Shown one piece after another: positions 1-8,004 of a stretch of DNA of 27,075 bases. Positions within the stretch are counted from its first letter, which is position 1, and every line of letters begins with the position of its first letter. The translations under genes and the position numbers were made by a program. The notes beneath the pieces were generated by a model. The model made no database searches, was not told the origin of the DNA, and saw nothing but the letters and a program-made list of their open reading frames with translations. The stretch is from Sphingomonas bacterium (lineage in GTDB: Bacteria; Pseudomonadota; Alphaproteobacteria; Sphingomonadales; Sphingomonadaceae): NCBI GenBank assembly GCA_026785645.1, contig JAJAZM010000016.1, forward strand, positions 1-27,075, in the 5' to 3' direction.

Positions 1-801
1 GTGGCTCTCCATCCCGACCGCGTCGATGCACGCGTCGGGACCGATCCCGCCGGTCATTTCGAACAAGGCGTCGCGAATATCGACCTCGGTGAAGTCGAGC
101 ACCTCGGCGCCCATCGATTTGGCCAGTTCGAGCCGCCGCGGAAAATGGTCGATCGCGATTACCCGATGCGCGCCAAGCAGCAACGCCGACTGGATCGCGA
201 ACAGCCCGACCGGACCGCAACCCCATACCGCGACCGTATCGCCCGGTTCGATCTCGGCATTGACTGCGGCTTGCCAACCGGTTGGTAGAATGTCGCTGAG
301 GAACAGTACCTTGTCGTCCTCCAGCCCGTCAGGAACGATGATCGGCCCGACGTCGCTATACGGCACGCGAAGATATTCGGCCTGGCCCCCGGCATAGCCA
401 CCGGTCAGATGCGCGTAGCCGAATGCTGCGCCCATCGGATATCCATAGAGCGTTTCCGATGCATCCGAGGTTTCGGCTGGATTGCTGTTGTCGCACGCCG
501 CAAATTGCAGCTTCTCGCAGAAGAAGCACGATCCGCAGCTAATCGTAAACGGGATCACCACGCGCTGCCCCTTCTTGAGCGTCGATTTGGGCCCGACCTC
601 GACCACTTCGCCCATATTCTCATGGCCCATGATGTCGCCGGCGCGCATCGTCGGAATATAGCCATCGTAGAGATGCAAGTCGGAGCCGCAGATCGCGGTC
701 GACGTGACCTTGATGATCGCATCGCGCGGATTGACGATTTCGGGGTCGGGGACCGTATCGACCCGGACGTCATGTCGGCCATGCCAGGTTAGTGCGCGCA
801 T
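1..801 (-). CDS. Zinc-dependent alcohol/formaldehyde dehydrogenase, 3' end cut by window
   Basis: The first 267 codons of a medium-chain, zinc-dependent dehydrogenase are present; the C-terminal part (about 120 residues in relatives) lies beyond base 1. Visible are the catalytic zinc ligands C38 and H60-E61, a structural zinc cluster C89, C92, C95 and C103, and a Rossmann motif GCGPVG at about 194-199. The overall look is that of the glutathione-independent formaldehyde dehydrogenase-like branch, which oxidises an alcohol or aldehyde with NAD; the real substrate cannot be read from the sequence. The ATG at 801 is preceded by AGGAG, and that ribosome binding site overlaps the TAG stop of the upstream SRPBCC gene (TAGGAG), so the two are clearly co-translated. 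It shares the stress-type promoter at 1558-1582. Confidence 0.9.
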   Translation of the reverse strand, partial: MRALTWHGRHDVRVDTVPDPEIVNPRDAIIKVTSTAICGSDLHLYDGYIPTMRAGDIMGHENMGEVVEVGPKSTLKKGQRVVIPFTISCGSCFFCEKLQFAACDNSNPAETSDASETLYGYPMGAAFGYAHLTGGYAGGQAEYLRVPYSDVGPIIVPDGLEDDKVLFLSDILPTGWQAAVNAEIEPGDTVAVWGCGPVGLFAIQSALLLGAHRVIAIDHFPRRLELAKSMGAEVLDFTEVDIRDALFEMTGGIGPDACIDAVGMESH

Positions 802-812
802 CTTGGATACTC

Positions 813-1502
813 CTAAATTCTGGCTTCGGTGGGGGATTCAGACGGACGTGCCGAGGGGCTGGCATTGGTCGTCACCTCGCCCGTTTCAAGCAATTGCTTG
901 AACCGGCGAAGGTCGAGCCGCGCCTGGATCGCCGGCTCACGGCGAAACAGCTTGGCGGCGATCTTGCCGATCGTCCCGCCGGGCGGTGCATAGGTCAGGA
1001 TCAGCGTCACCACCGTTCCGCGTCCCGGCGCGGCATCCTTGAACAGCACCTCGCCCGCGGTATCGATCTGGCTCTCTTCTACGCTCTTCCACGCGATCCG
1101 TTCGCCCGGCACATCGTGCGTGATCTCGGTGACCAGCTCGACTGTTTTTCCGGCGGGAGCCTCGATCGTCCAGCGCGAAGTCTTGTCGTCCACTTTGGTG
1201 ACGCTTCGGACATTGTCCATGAAGTCGGGAAAGCGGGTGAAGTCGCGCCAGCGATCGTAAACTTCGCGGCGCGGGCGGTTGATCGTCTGGCTCCGGCCGA
1301 TTAATTCGCCGTGCTTCCCCGCAGGCCGATCCTTGTGCGTCCATGGCGGCGAGTCGCTGATATAGGCCTCGCGACCGTCGCCCGATTTGCGATTGATCAG
1401 AAACGCAGCGCCCGCTGCGGCGACCACCGCTCCCGCGCCAAGCGCGATCTTTGCGGTTTTCCAATCGGCTGCTTCGGATCTGGGCTTGCGACTGCTTGGC
1501 AT
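813..1502 (-). CDS. SRPBCC-family protein with N-terminal membrane segment
   Basis: A 229-residue protein. A basic, Ser/Arg-rich start is followed by one hydrophobic segment (about residues 15-36, Ala/Gly/Val rich), then an SRPBCC (START-like, polyketide cyclase/dehydrase) domain from about 65 to 175 with the typical opening in which a TINRPRREVYDRWRDF stretch precedes FPDFM. Such domains bind hydrophobic ligands; no catalytic residue is evident. The ATG at 1502 is chosen over a start ten codons upstream because CGGAGAA lies just ahead of it. It heads a two-gene unit with the dehydrogenase downstream, 11 bp away, and has a GGAAC...GTT promoter about 50 bp upstream. Proteins of this type often belong to general stress regulons in alphaproteobacteria, which fits. 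The ligand is unknown. Confidence 0.85.
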   Translation of the reverse strand: MPSSRKPRSEAADWKTAKIALGAGAVVAAAGAAFLINRKSGDGREAYISDSPPWTHKDRPAGKHGELIGRSQTINRPRREVYDRWRDFTRFPDFMDNVRSVTKVDDKTSRWTIEAPAGKTVELVTEITHDVPGERIAWKSVEESQIDTAGEVLFKDAAPGRGTVVTLILTYAPPGGTIGKIAAKLFRREPAIQARLDLRRFKQLLETGEVTTNASPSARPSESPTEARI

Positions 1503-1557
1503 GACATTCTCCGCGGCTGGGCGGTGAAGCAAGGGGATCGCGCCACCATGCGGGACA

Positions 1558-1582
1558 AACCGCCGTGGGTGCTTAGCGTTCC
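1558..1582 (-). promoter_or_regulatory. Candidate EcfG (general stress response) promoter for the SRPBCC-dehydrogenase unit
   Basis: Read on the minus strand, GGAAC (1582-1578) is followed after 16 bases by GGTT, with GTT at 1560-1558. The alphaproteobacterial general stress sigma factor EcfG recognises GGAAC, 16-17 bases, then cGTT. The predicted transcript start lies about 45-50 bp ahead of the ATG at 1502. The position in the only gap between E2 and the SRPBCC gene supports it. Inferred, not measured. Confidence 0.6.
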
Positions 1583-1601
1583 GTTCGAATGACAGCCGAA
1601 A

Positions 1602-2780
1602 CTAACGCGCCGCGGGCCAGCCTTCGATGATCGCGACAAACCGGCTCAGCCACGCGTTGGTCTGATGACCGTCGACCACGCGGTGATCGATCGTCAGCGT
1701 GACATAGGCCATCGGCCGTACCAGGATCGCATCCTGACCATCGATCTTGCGCACCACCACGCGCTTCTCCAATTTGCCGACGCCAAGGATCGCCGCCTGA
1801 CCGGCGTGGAGGATGATCGGGCTGGCAAGCAGGCTGCCCGACACGCCATGGTTGGAGATGGTGAAGCTTCCTCCCGACACGTCGCCGCCGGTCAGCTTGC
1901 CATTGCGCGCCCGGGTCGTGAGGTCGTCGAGCTTCGCGCCGATCGCCGCTAGGTCCAGCGCTCCGGCATCCTTGACCACCGGCACCACCAGCCCCTTGTC
2001 GCCAAGCGCGGTGCCAACCCCGATATTGATCGTCGGTGACACCGCGATCCGGTCGCTCTCCCACCGCCCGTTGATCGCCGGGGCGACCGCCATTGCCTCA
2101 GCGGCGGCCTTGACCAGATAGGCAGTGTAGCTGAGCTTCACGCCCCGCTCGCCAAGCGCACTCTTGTGCGCGGCAACCGCTGAAAAATCCGCCTCGAACA
2201 ACGCCGTGACATGCGGTGCTTCAGAAACGGCGCGAACCATATTCTCGGCGATCTTGAGCCGAATGCGGTCGTGCGGGATAACACGCATCGTGGCTGCCGG
2301 ACCACCTGCCACCGCCGCATCGACATCGTCCCGCGTAATCCGCCCGCCCCGTCCGCTGCCGGTGAGTTGTGCCGGATCGATCCCATGCTGGAGGACGGCA
2401 CGCTTCACCGAAGGGGATAGTCGGCTCTCAACCCCTCCGTTTGCCCCGAACGAAGGATCTCCTGAGCGAAGTCGAAGGGTCGAGGGACCTTCTCTCGGCT
2501 CAGCACGTATCTCGACGTCGCTCGACACGAGCGGCGCCGGGGATATCTCATCGCTAATCCGCCCCAGTAGCGCCCCCGGCACTGCCTCCGCATCCCGCTC
2601 GAGCAGAATCTCGCTCAATACCCCCGCCCCGGGCGACGGCACTTCCTGGGTGACCTTGTCGGTTTCCAGCTCGACCAGCGGATCGTTGACCGCAACCACA
2701 TCGCCGACCCGCTTCAGCCAAGCCCGAACGACGGCCTTGGTGCCTTCCTGCTCGTCAGGAACCCGTATCTCGATCGCCAT
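1602..2780 (-). CDS. Dihydrolipoyl acyltransferase (E2) of a 2-oxoacid dehydrogenase complex
   Basis: A 392-residue E2 subunit. Residues 1-80 form a lipoyl domain with the lipoyl lysine K42 in ETDKV. A linker (81-118) leads to a peripheral subunit-binding domain (about 119-157, SPSVKRAVLQHGID...GRGGRITRDDV). The acyltransferase domain ends with DHRVVDG, which holds the catalytic His and Asp. It takes the acyl group made by the E1 encoded directly upstream (stop and start are adjacent) and passes it to CoA. No E3 (lipoamide dehydrogenase) gene is in the window, so an E3 from elsewhere must serve. Odd feature: residues 84-112, nearly the whole linker, are encoded by a genomic palindromic repeat. 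The substrate is not set by the sequence; the operon suggests an aryl pyruvate, while branched-chain 2-oxoacids are the main alternative. Confidence 0.92.
   Translation of the reverse strand: MAIEIRVPDEQEGTKAVVRAWLKRVGDVVAVNDPLVELETDKVTQEVPSPGAGVLSEILLERDAEAVPGALLGRISDEISPAPLVSSDVEIRAEPREGPSTLRLRSGDPSFGANGGVESRLSPSVKRAVLQHGIDPAQLTGSGRGGRITRDDVDAAVAGGPAATMRVIPHDRIRLKIAENMVRAVSEAPHVTALFEADFSAVAAHKSALGERGVKLSYTAYLVKAAAEAMAVAPAINGRWESDRIAVSPTINIGVGTALGDKGLVVPVVKDAGALDLAAIGAKLDDLTTRARNGKLTGGDVSGGSFTISNHGVSGSLLASPIILHAGQAAILGVGKLEKRVVVRKIDGQDAILVRPMAYVTLTIDHRVVDGHQTNAWLSRFVAIIEGWPAAR
2447..2530 (-). repeat. Sphingomonad-type palindromic repeat inside the E2 linker
   Basis: Two units lie in opposite orientation. 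One contains GAGCGAAGTCGA (2464-2475, plus strand), identical to bases 7975-7986. The other (2507-2528, read on the minus strand) matches 7970-7991 at 20 of 22 positions. CTGAGC...AAGG and CCTTCT...GCTCAG form part of the inverted repeat. The element keeps the E2 reading frame open and encodes residues 84-112. Confidence 0.75.
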
Positions 2781-4835
2781 CTAGAAGCCTGCCAGCCGGT
2801 CGATCTCGGCGCGAATCCGCGCGACGCTCGGCAGCGCATGTTCGAGCAGGCTCGGATGATGCGGGCTCGGAATGTCGGGCATCGTCACTCGTGCCACCGG
2901 CGCGTCGAGGTCGAGGAACGCCTCGTCCGCAACCACCGCGGCAATCTCCGCCCCGAACCCGCCGGTGCGCAAATCCTCATGCACGATCAGGCAACGACGA
3001 GTCCGGCGAACGCTCTGCAGCACCGCCTCGCTGTCCCACGGCATCAATGTCCGCAAATCGATCACGTCAGCGCTGATCCCCTCGGCTGCCGCCTCGCAGC
3101 GTGGTACCATCGCGCCCCATGTCACGATCGTGATCCGGTCGCCCTCGCGGGTCTTTCGGGCGCGTCCGAACGGAAGCACATAGGCATCGCCCGGCCACGC
3201 CCGCCGCGCCCAAGCATCGTCGAGCATAGCGCGATGTTCGAAGAACAACACCGGGTCATTCCCGCGCAAGCTCGAACGAAGCAGCCCGACCGCATCCTCG
3301 GCGTTGGACGGCACTGCCACCCCCCATCCCGGATTATGGACGAACTGCACTTCGTTGGTTTGGCTGTGCCACGGGTCGCCGCATTTGAAGAAGCCGCCAG
3401 GCACCCGAAGCACCATCGGCGCGGCGAAGCGGTTGGCGGTGCGCCAGCGCATCGTCCCGCAATCGTTGATCTGCTCGGTCGCCGGCTCGGCATATTTGCG
3501 GAACTGGATTTCGGGCACCGGCAGCAATCCCGCCAGCGCCATTCCAACCGCGCGTCCAACAATGCCTTCCTCGTTCAGTGAGGTATCGAACACCCGCTCG
3601 CGGCCATATTTGTCCTGCAGGCCGAGCGTCACCGCATGGACCCCGCCTTTGGGCCCGACATCCTCGCCGAACACCAGCATCTTTGGGTTCGCCGCCAACT
3701 CCTGGTCGAGCACGCGGCGGATCGCGGTGACCATGTTGATCCGCTGGCCCTCGGGCACCGCCACATCGGTCGTGCCGTCAAGGCTAAGCCCAGCACCGCC
3801 TCCGACCCGCGCCGCCTCGCCCTCAAAAAATACATGGCTCGTAACCCGCTCGGGCGGCGACGGCGCGCGAGCCTCAGCCTCGGCCCGTGCCGCCTCGACC
3901 TCATGCGCGACTCCCGCCTCGATCCGCTCCCAATCGAGCTGCGGCGCAAACGCCTTCAATTTGGGCAAGGGATCGCGCGCCCATTCTGCCGCAACCTCAT
4001 CCTCCGACTTGTAGGTCTGCGTGTCCTGAAAACTATGACCCTCAAGGCGCGGCACCGTCAGCCGGATCAGCGCCGGCCCATGGCGCCCGCGCACATGCGC
4101 CATAGCTTCGGCGATGAGCGCGGCCGCTTGCGCGGGTTCGGTCCCGTCGCCGTTGAAGATTTCGAGATTGCGAAAGCTGGCAAGGTTGGCGGCAATGTCG
4201 CGTCCCGGAGTCTGGTAATCCGATGGCACCGAAATGCCATAGCCATTGTCCTCGATGTAAAATAGCATTGGGAACGATTGCGTTGTCGCAATTGTTAGCG
4301 CTGCCCAAAATCCGCCCGTGGCGCAGCTTGCGTCGCCGCCGAGTACCACCCCGATCGCCCCCGTCGAGGCCTCGCCGAGCACCCGCTCCTTGTAGATCAC
4401 CGCCTGCGCCCAGCCCGCCGCCGGTGCATATTGGGCGCCGACCCCGCCGCACATCGGCAGTGCATGCGCGTTGCCTGGATTGGGATAATTGAACACAACG
4501 CCAATATCGCGCCCGTCCGAATAGCCACCGGCGCGGCCCATTCCGCTGCCCAGCGCGTCGGCCAGATCGACCCCCAGCGCGAGCAGCAGCGGCCGCGATC
4601 GATAATAGCCGCAGGCCGCATCGCCATCGCGAAGCTGCAAACCGAGCAACACCTGCGCCATGTCATGCCCGCGCGCGCTGAACTGGTAGAACACCTTCTT
4701 TTCGGGGACGAGCCGCGTTTCCTCAAGCTCGTCGAGCGCCCGACTGGTGGTCACCAGCCGCGCCACCTCGCCCCAGTCGACATCGTCGTCGATCGCGGGC
4801 TTCAGCTCGGCATCGCGCTCGGCCACGTCACTCAC
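2781..4835 (-). CDS. 2-oxoacid dehydrogenase E1, alpha and beta subunits fused
   Basis: A 684-residue thiamine-diphosphate enzyme that decarboxylates a 2-oxoacid and reductively acylates the E2 lipoyl group. Residues 1-345 resemble E1 alpha: YYRSRPLLLALGV (78-90) and the ThDP/Mg motif beginning GGDAS (167-171) and ending in EDNGYG (195-200). Residues 365-684 resemble E1 beta: VFGEDVG (388-394), EIQFRKYAEPA (442-452) and WHSQTNE (489-495). Most E1 enzymes of the pyruvate and branched-chain complexes keep alpha and beta as separate genes; fused forms are known in several phyla. The GTG start at 4835 overlaps the aminotransferase stop by 8 bp (GTGAGTGA), implying coupled translation. Together with the aminotransferase and paaABCE it suggests an aryl-pyruvate dehydrogenase; a branched-chain enzyme cannot be excluded. 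Confidence 0.92.
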   Translation of the reverse strand: MSDVAERDAELKPAIDDDVDWGEVARLVTTSRALDELEETRLVPEKKVFYQFSARGHDMAQVLLGLQLRDGDAACGYYRSRPLLLALGVDLADALGSGMGRAGGYSDGRDIGVVFNYPNPGNAHALPMCGGVGAQYAPAAGWAQAVIYKERVLGEASTGAIGVVLGGDASCATGGFWAALTIATTQSFPMLFYIEDNGYGISVPSDYQTPGRDIAANLASFRNLEIFNGDGTEPAQAAALIAEAMAHVRGRHGPALIRLTVPRLEGHSFQDTQTYKSEDEVAAEWARDPLPKLKAFAPQLDWERIEAGVAHEVEAARAEAEARAPSPPERVTSHVFFEGEAARVGGGAGLSLDGTTDVAVPEGQRINMVTAIRRVLDQELAANPKMLVFGEDVGPKGGVHAVTLGLQDKYGRERVFDTSLNEEGIVGRAVGMALAGLLPVPEIQFRKYAEPATEQINDCGTMRWRTANRFAAPMVLRVPGGFFKCGDPWHSQTNEVQFVHNPGWGVAVPSNAEDAVGLLRSSLRGNDPVLFFEHRAMLDDAWARRAWPGDAYVLPFGRARKTREGDRITIVTWGAMVPRCEAAAEGISADVIDLRTLMPWDSEAVLQSVRRTRRCLIVHEDLRTGGFGAEIAAVVADEAFLDLDAPVARVTMPDIPSPHHPSLLEHALPSVARIRAEIDRLAGF

Positions 4836-6021
4836 CCATCACGCCCACTACGGCACCGACGAACCGGTCGACCGCGTCATCGGCGAGGCCGAGGATATTG
4901 AACCGCCCGCTGTCGGCCATGTAGATAGCGTGATCCTGGCGCAGTTTGAGCACTTGTGCCGGGCTCAGCGGAAGCATCGAGAACATGCCGTTCTGGGTCG
5001 CAATGAACGCCAGTTCCGGATGCGCCGCCGCGAGCCGCGCGCGCAAGCTCAGCACCCGCCCGCGCATCTGGTCGAGTTCCTGCAACCACTCGGTGCGAAG
5101 CGCCACATCCTCCAGCACGGTCCGCACCACCGCCGCGCCATGATCGGGCGGCATCGACCACATTTCGCGCGCGATCTGGAGCACGTGCCCCAACGCGATC
5201 TTGCTCGCCTCGACCGACTCGGTCTTCAAATACAGGCAGCCGACTCGGTCGCGATAGACCCCGAAATTCTTGTCGCAGCTCTGCGCCACGATCACTTCGT
5301 CGCAGGCGTCGAGGATTCCGCGCAATCCTGCAGCATCTTCCTCAAGCCCGCGGCCAAGCCCCTGATAGGCAAGGTCGATAACCGGCAGCAACTGGCGCTC
5401 GACAATCGCCGCCGTGACGTCGGCCCACTGTGCCGGATCGAGGTCGGCACCGGTCGGATTGTGACATCCACCCTGCAACAGCACGACATGGCCCGGCCGC
5501 GCCTCGCCGACCGCCGCCATCAGCACGTCGAACCGCACCTTGTGCGCATCCCGGTCGTAATAATCATAGGTCACCGGCTCGAGCCCGGCGCCAACCACGA
5601 TCGGCACGTGGTTGGGCCAAGTGGGCAGCCCTACCAGCACGCGCGCCTCTCGATTGGCCGCGGTGATCAGCATCATGCCGAGCGTCAGCGCGCCGCACCC
5701 GCCCGGAGTCTGCAGCCCGAGGATCCGCTGGTCGTCGGCATGGTCGCCAAGAAGGATCGGCGCGATCAGCTTGGGAAAAATCGTATCGCCCGCGCCGCCG
5801 AGATAGGCCTTGCTGTCCTGCCGCTCCCACAGCAATTTTTCGGCCGCCTTGACGCTGCGCATCACCGGCGTTCGCCCGCTGCCGTCCTTATACACCCCGA
5901 CCCCGACATCAATCTTTTCGGGGCGCGTATCGGCATTGGCCAGCGCGATCAGTGCGAGCAGACTATCGCTTTTTACCGGGTCGAGATCGGCCAGCCGGCG
6001 GTGGCGTGTGGCGGTCAGCAT
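4828..6021 (-). CDS. Aromatic/aspartate-type aminotransferase (class I, TyrB/AspC family)
   Basis: A 397-residue PLP enzyme, the normal length for the family. Landmarks are GGCHNPTG (184-191), the cofactor-contacting DLAYQGLG (216-223), the Schiff-base lysine K251 in SCDKNFGVYRDRVG, and the carboxylate-binding arginine in DSGRFNILGL near the C-terminus. The pattern is that of the TyrB/AspC subgroup, which moves amino groups between aromatic or acidic amino acids and 2-oxoglutarate. It lies 31 bp downstream of paaE and overlaps E1 by 8 bp. That position, in a phenylacetyl-CoA operon, suggests that it converts phenylalanine (perhaps also tyrosine or tryptophan) to the aryl pyruvate used by E1. 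Specificity between aromatic and aspartate substrates cannot be read off directly. Confidence 0.9.
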   Translation of the reverse strand: MLTATRHRRLADLDPVKSDSLLALIALANADTRPEKIDVGVGVYKDGSGRTPVMRSVKAAEKLLWERQDSKAYLGGAGDTIFPKLIAPILLGDHADDQRILGLQTPGGCGALTLGMMLITAANREARVLVGLPTWPNHVPIVVGAGLEPVTYDYYDRDAHKVRFDVLMAAVGEARPGHVVLLQGGCHNPTGADLDPAQWADVTAAIVERQLLPVIDLAYQGLGRGLEEDAAGLRGILDACDEVIVAQSCDKNFGVYRDRVGCLYLKTESVEASKIALGHVLQIAREMWSMPPDHGAAVVRTVLEDVALRTEWLQELDQMRGRVLSLRARLAAAHPELAFIATQNGMFSMLPLSPAQVLKLRQDHAIYMADSGRFNILGLADDAVDRFVGAVVGVMGE

Positions 6022-6052
6022 GATGGGGCTCTAGCGCAGCTTTGGAAAAACG

Positions 6053-7126
6053 TCATGCGTCATAATCGACCGCCACCCCGTCCGCCGCCGGGACCGACTG
6101 GCAGGTGAGCACGTAGCCGTCAGCAATTTCCTCGTCGGTCAGACCATATTGCACCGTCATCTCGACCTTGCCGGACATGACCTTGGCGCGACACGTCGCG
6201 CATACCCCGGCCTTGCACGCAAATGGCGCTGCTATCCCCGCGGCAAGCGCCGAATCGAGGATCGAGCGACCATCAAAATCGATCCGCCGGGTCCGCCCGT
6301 CGAGCGTCACTGAAATCGTCTGCCCAGCCGCACCTTCCTGGAGCGCGGCGATTTGCGCCGCGTGGCCCGCCGATGGCCGCCCTGCGGTGAATCGCTCGAT
6401 ATGGATCCGCTCGCTCGCGATCCCGCGCTCGACAAGCACGGCTTCGGCGGCATCCATCATCGGGCCGGGTCCGCAGATGAACCATGCGTCGATGCTCGTC
6501 GGATCGACCACCAGTCGGTCGACCGCCTCGCCACAGCGCGCGGCGTCGAGCATGCCGTTGAACAACTCGACCTCGCCTTCTTCTTCGGCGAGAAAATGGA
6601 ACAGCTCAAGCCGCCCCATGTAGCGGTCCTTGAGCTCGGCCAACGCCTCCAGGAAAATCACGGACTGGCTGTCGCGATTGCCGTAAAACAGGGTGAAGCG
6701 ACTCTTCGGCTCTTCGTTTAGCGCAGTGCGGATCAGCGACATGATCGGCGTGATCCCCGATCCCCCGGCAATCGCGACATAGCGCCGCACTGCGCCGACA
6801 TCGAACGTTGTCGTGAACGACCCGTGTGGCGTCATGACGTCGATCATGTCGCCAGCGCGCAGTGTCTCCGCGACCCAATTGGAAAACACGCCCCCAGCAA
6901 TCCGCTTGACGGTGACCTTGATCTCGCCATCGCCCGGCGCGACGCACAGCGAATAATTACGCCGCACTTCCTCGGCCCCGATGTCGGCCTTGAGCGTCAG
7001 ATGCTGCCCCGCCTTGAAGCGAAACGCATCGGCCAGTTCGGGCGGCACGTCGAAGCGGATCGACAAGGCGTCATCGGTCTCGGGCACGATCTCGGACACC
7101 CGCAGCGCATGGAAATGCTCGGCCAT
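6053..7126 (-). CDS. paaE: Phenylacetyl-CoA epoxidase reductase subunit PaaE
   Basis: A 357-residue electron-transfer subunit that takes electrons from NADPH to the di-iron centre of PaaA. The N-terminal ferredoxin-NADP reductase part shows the FAD motif RNYSL (56-60) and the nucleotide motif GGSGITPI (121-128). The C-terminal plant-type [2Fe-2S] domain has its four ligands at C304, C309, C312 and C342. Size and domain order match E. coli PaaE. The start at 7126 lies one base after the paaC stop. PaaD, which usually sits between paaC and paaE and helps iron-sulfur assembly, is missing here. Confidence 0.95.
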   Translation of the reverse strand: MAEHFHALRVSEIVPETDDALSIRFDVPPELADAFRFKAGQHLTLKADIGAEEVRRNYSLCVAPGDGEIKVTVKRIAGGVFSNWVAETLRAGDMIDVMTPHGSFTTTFDVGAVRRYVAIAGGSGITPIMSLIRTALNEEPKSRFTLFYGNRDSQSVIFLEALAELKDRYMGRLELFHFLAEEEGEVELFNGMLDAARCGEAVDRLVVDPTSIDAWFICGPGPMMDAAEAVLVERGIASERIHIERFTAGRPSAGHAAQIAALQEGAAGQTISVTLDGRTRRIDFDGRSILDSALAAGIAAPFACKAGVCATCRAKVMSGKVEMTVQYGLTDEEIADGYVLTCQSVPAADGVAVDYDA

Positions 7127-7127
7127 C

Positions 7128-7955
7128 CTACCAGGTCGCGTCGGGGTAAGTGCGCGGCAGGTGCTGCATCACCGCCAGCAAATGGCCGAGATGCTCGCTA
7201 TGATGCCCGCGCCGCCCGCCAAGGATCGGTCGCTGGTCGGCAGGCACCGCGAGTTTCGCCTCGCCCAGCACCGCGGCCAGCGCGCTTCGATATTCCGCCT
7301 CAAACCCGCGCGGATCGGGCACGGTCCCGGCCGCGATCAGCGCCTCCAGCCGCGCATCGACCTCGAACAATTCAGGCACGAAGCGCCAGCACCAGTCGAT
7401 CCCGTCGGCCATGCGGGCCGCGCTCTCGTCGGTCCCGTCACCCAGCCGGACCGTCCAGTCGCACGCCAGTTCGCGGTGGTAGGCCACTTCCTTGACGGCC
7501 TTTGCGGCGAGCCCGGCGAGAAACCGATCGGGACTGCCAGCAAGCTCGCGATACAGCAGGTGCTGGAACGTCGAGAACATGGTTTGCCGCGCGATCGTCC
7601 GCGCGAAATCGCCATTGGGCTGCTCGACCAGCCAGCAATTGCGATAATCGAGCACGTCGCGGTGAAACGCCAGCGCATCGCCGTTCCCGTCATTGGCGTG
7701 ATCGAGCAAATGCGTTGCCTGCCCGATCAGGTCGAGCGCCACATTGGCAAGGCTGAGATCGACTTCGAGCCCCGGCGCATGCCCGCACCATTCGGCAAGC
7801 CGCTGTCCGAGCACCAGCGAATCGTCGCCCAGTCGAAGCAGATAATCATGATAGGGATCGTCGCGGATCAGCGACGGCGCATCGAACGCCCCGCCATCGG
7901 GCGCATTGCCCGCATGCCGCACCTGGTCCGTCTCGATAATCGGAAGGGAAGGCAT
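7128..7955 (-). CDS. paaC: Phenylacetyl-CoA epoxidase structural subunit PaaC
   Basis: A 275-residue ferritin-like subunit that pairs with PaaA and stabilises the epoxidase but lacks a working di-iron site. Recognisable parts are the stretch with YHDYLLRLGDDSLVLGQRLAEW near the N-terminus (shown here in part: GDDSLVLGQRLAEW) and the family C-terminus GHHSEHLGHLLAVMQ. The frame stays open up to a GTG at 7991, but those extra 12 codons come from a palindromic repeat, so the ATG at 7955 (MPSLPIIET) is preferred. It is separated from paaB by 49 bp that hold the repeat, and is followed by paaE after one base. Confidence 0.93.
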   Translation of the reverse strand: MPSLPIIETDQVRHAGNAPDGGAFDAPSLIRDDPYHDYLLRLGDDSLVLGQRLAEWCGHAPGLEVDLSLANVALDLIGQATHLLDHANDGNGDALAFHRDVLDYRNCWLVEQPNGDFARTIARQTMFSTFQHLLYRELAGSPDRFLAGLAAKAVKEVAYHRELACDWTVRLGDGTDESAARMADGIDWCWRFVPELFEVDARLEALIAAGTVPDPRGFEAEYRSALAAVLGEAKLAVPADQRPILGGRRGHHSEHLGHLLAVMQHLPRTYPDATW

Positions 7956-7964
7956 CGCTAAACC

Positions 7965-7992
7965 CGTTCGTGTCGAGCGAAGTCGAGACACG
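7965..7992. repeat. Sphingomonad-type palindromic repeat between paaB and paaC
   Basis: CGTTCG is followed by a 22-base unit (7970-7991) with ends GTGTC and GACAC. It shares 12 identical bases (7975-7986) with 2464-2475 and 20 of 22 with the opposite unit at 2507-2528. It can form an RNA stem in the paa transcript. Confidence 0.75.
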
Positions 7993-8004
7993 CCGCGACC
8001 CGGC

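Noticed and set aside
4747..6108. Long plus-strand frame of 453 codons opposite the aminotransferase
   Set aside because: It is antisense to a well-conserved PLP enzyme, is rich in Arg, His and Gln in low-complexity order, and shows no domain; long antisense frames are expected in GC-rich coding DNA.
7956..7991. GTG start giving PaaC 12 extra residues
   Set aside because: Those codons lie within a dispersed palindromic repeat and do not match the PaaC N-terminus.
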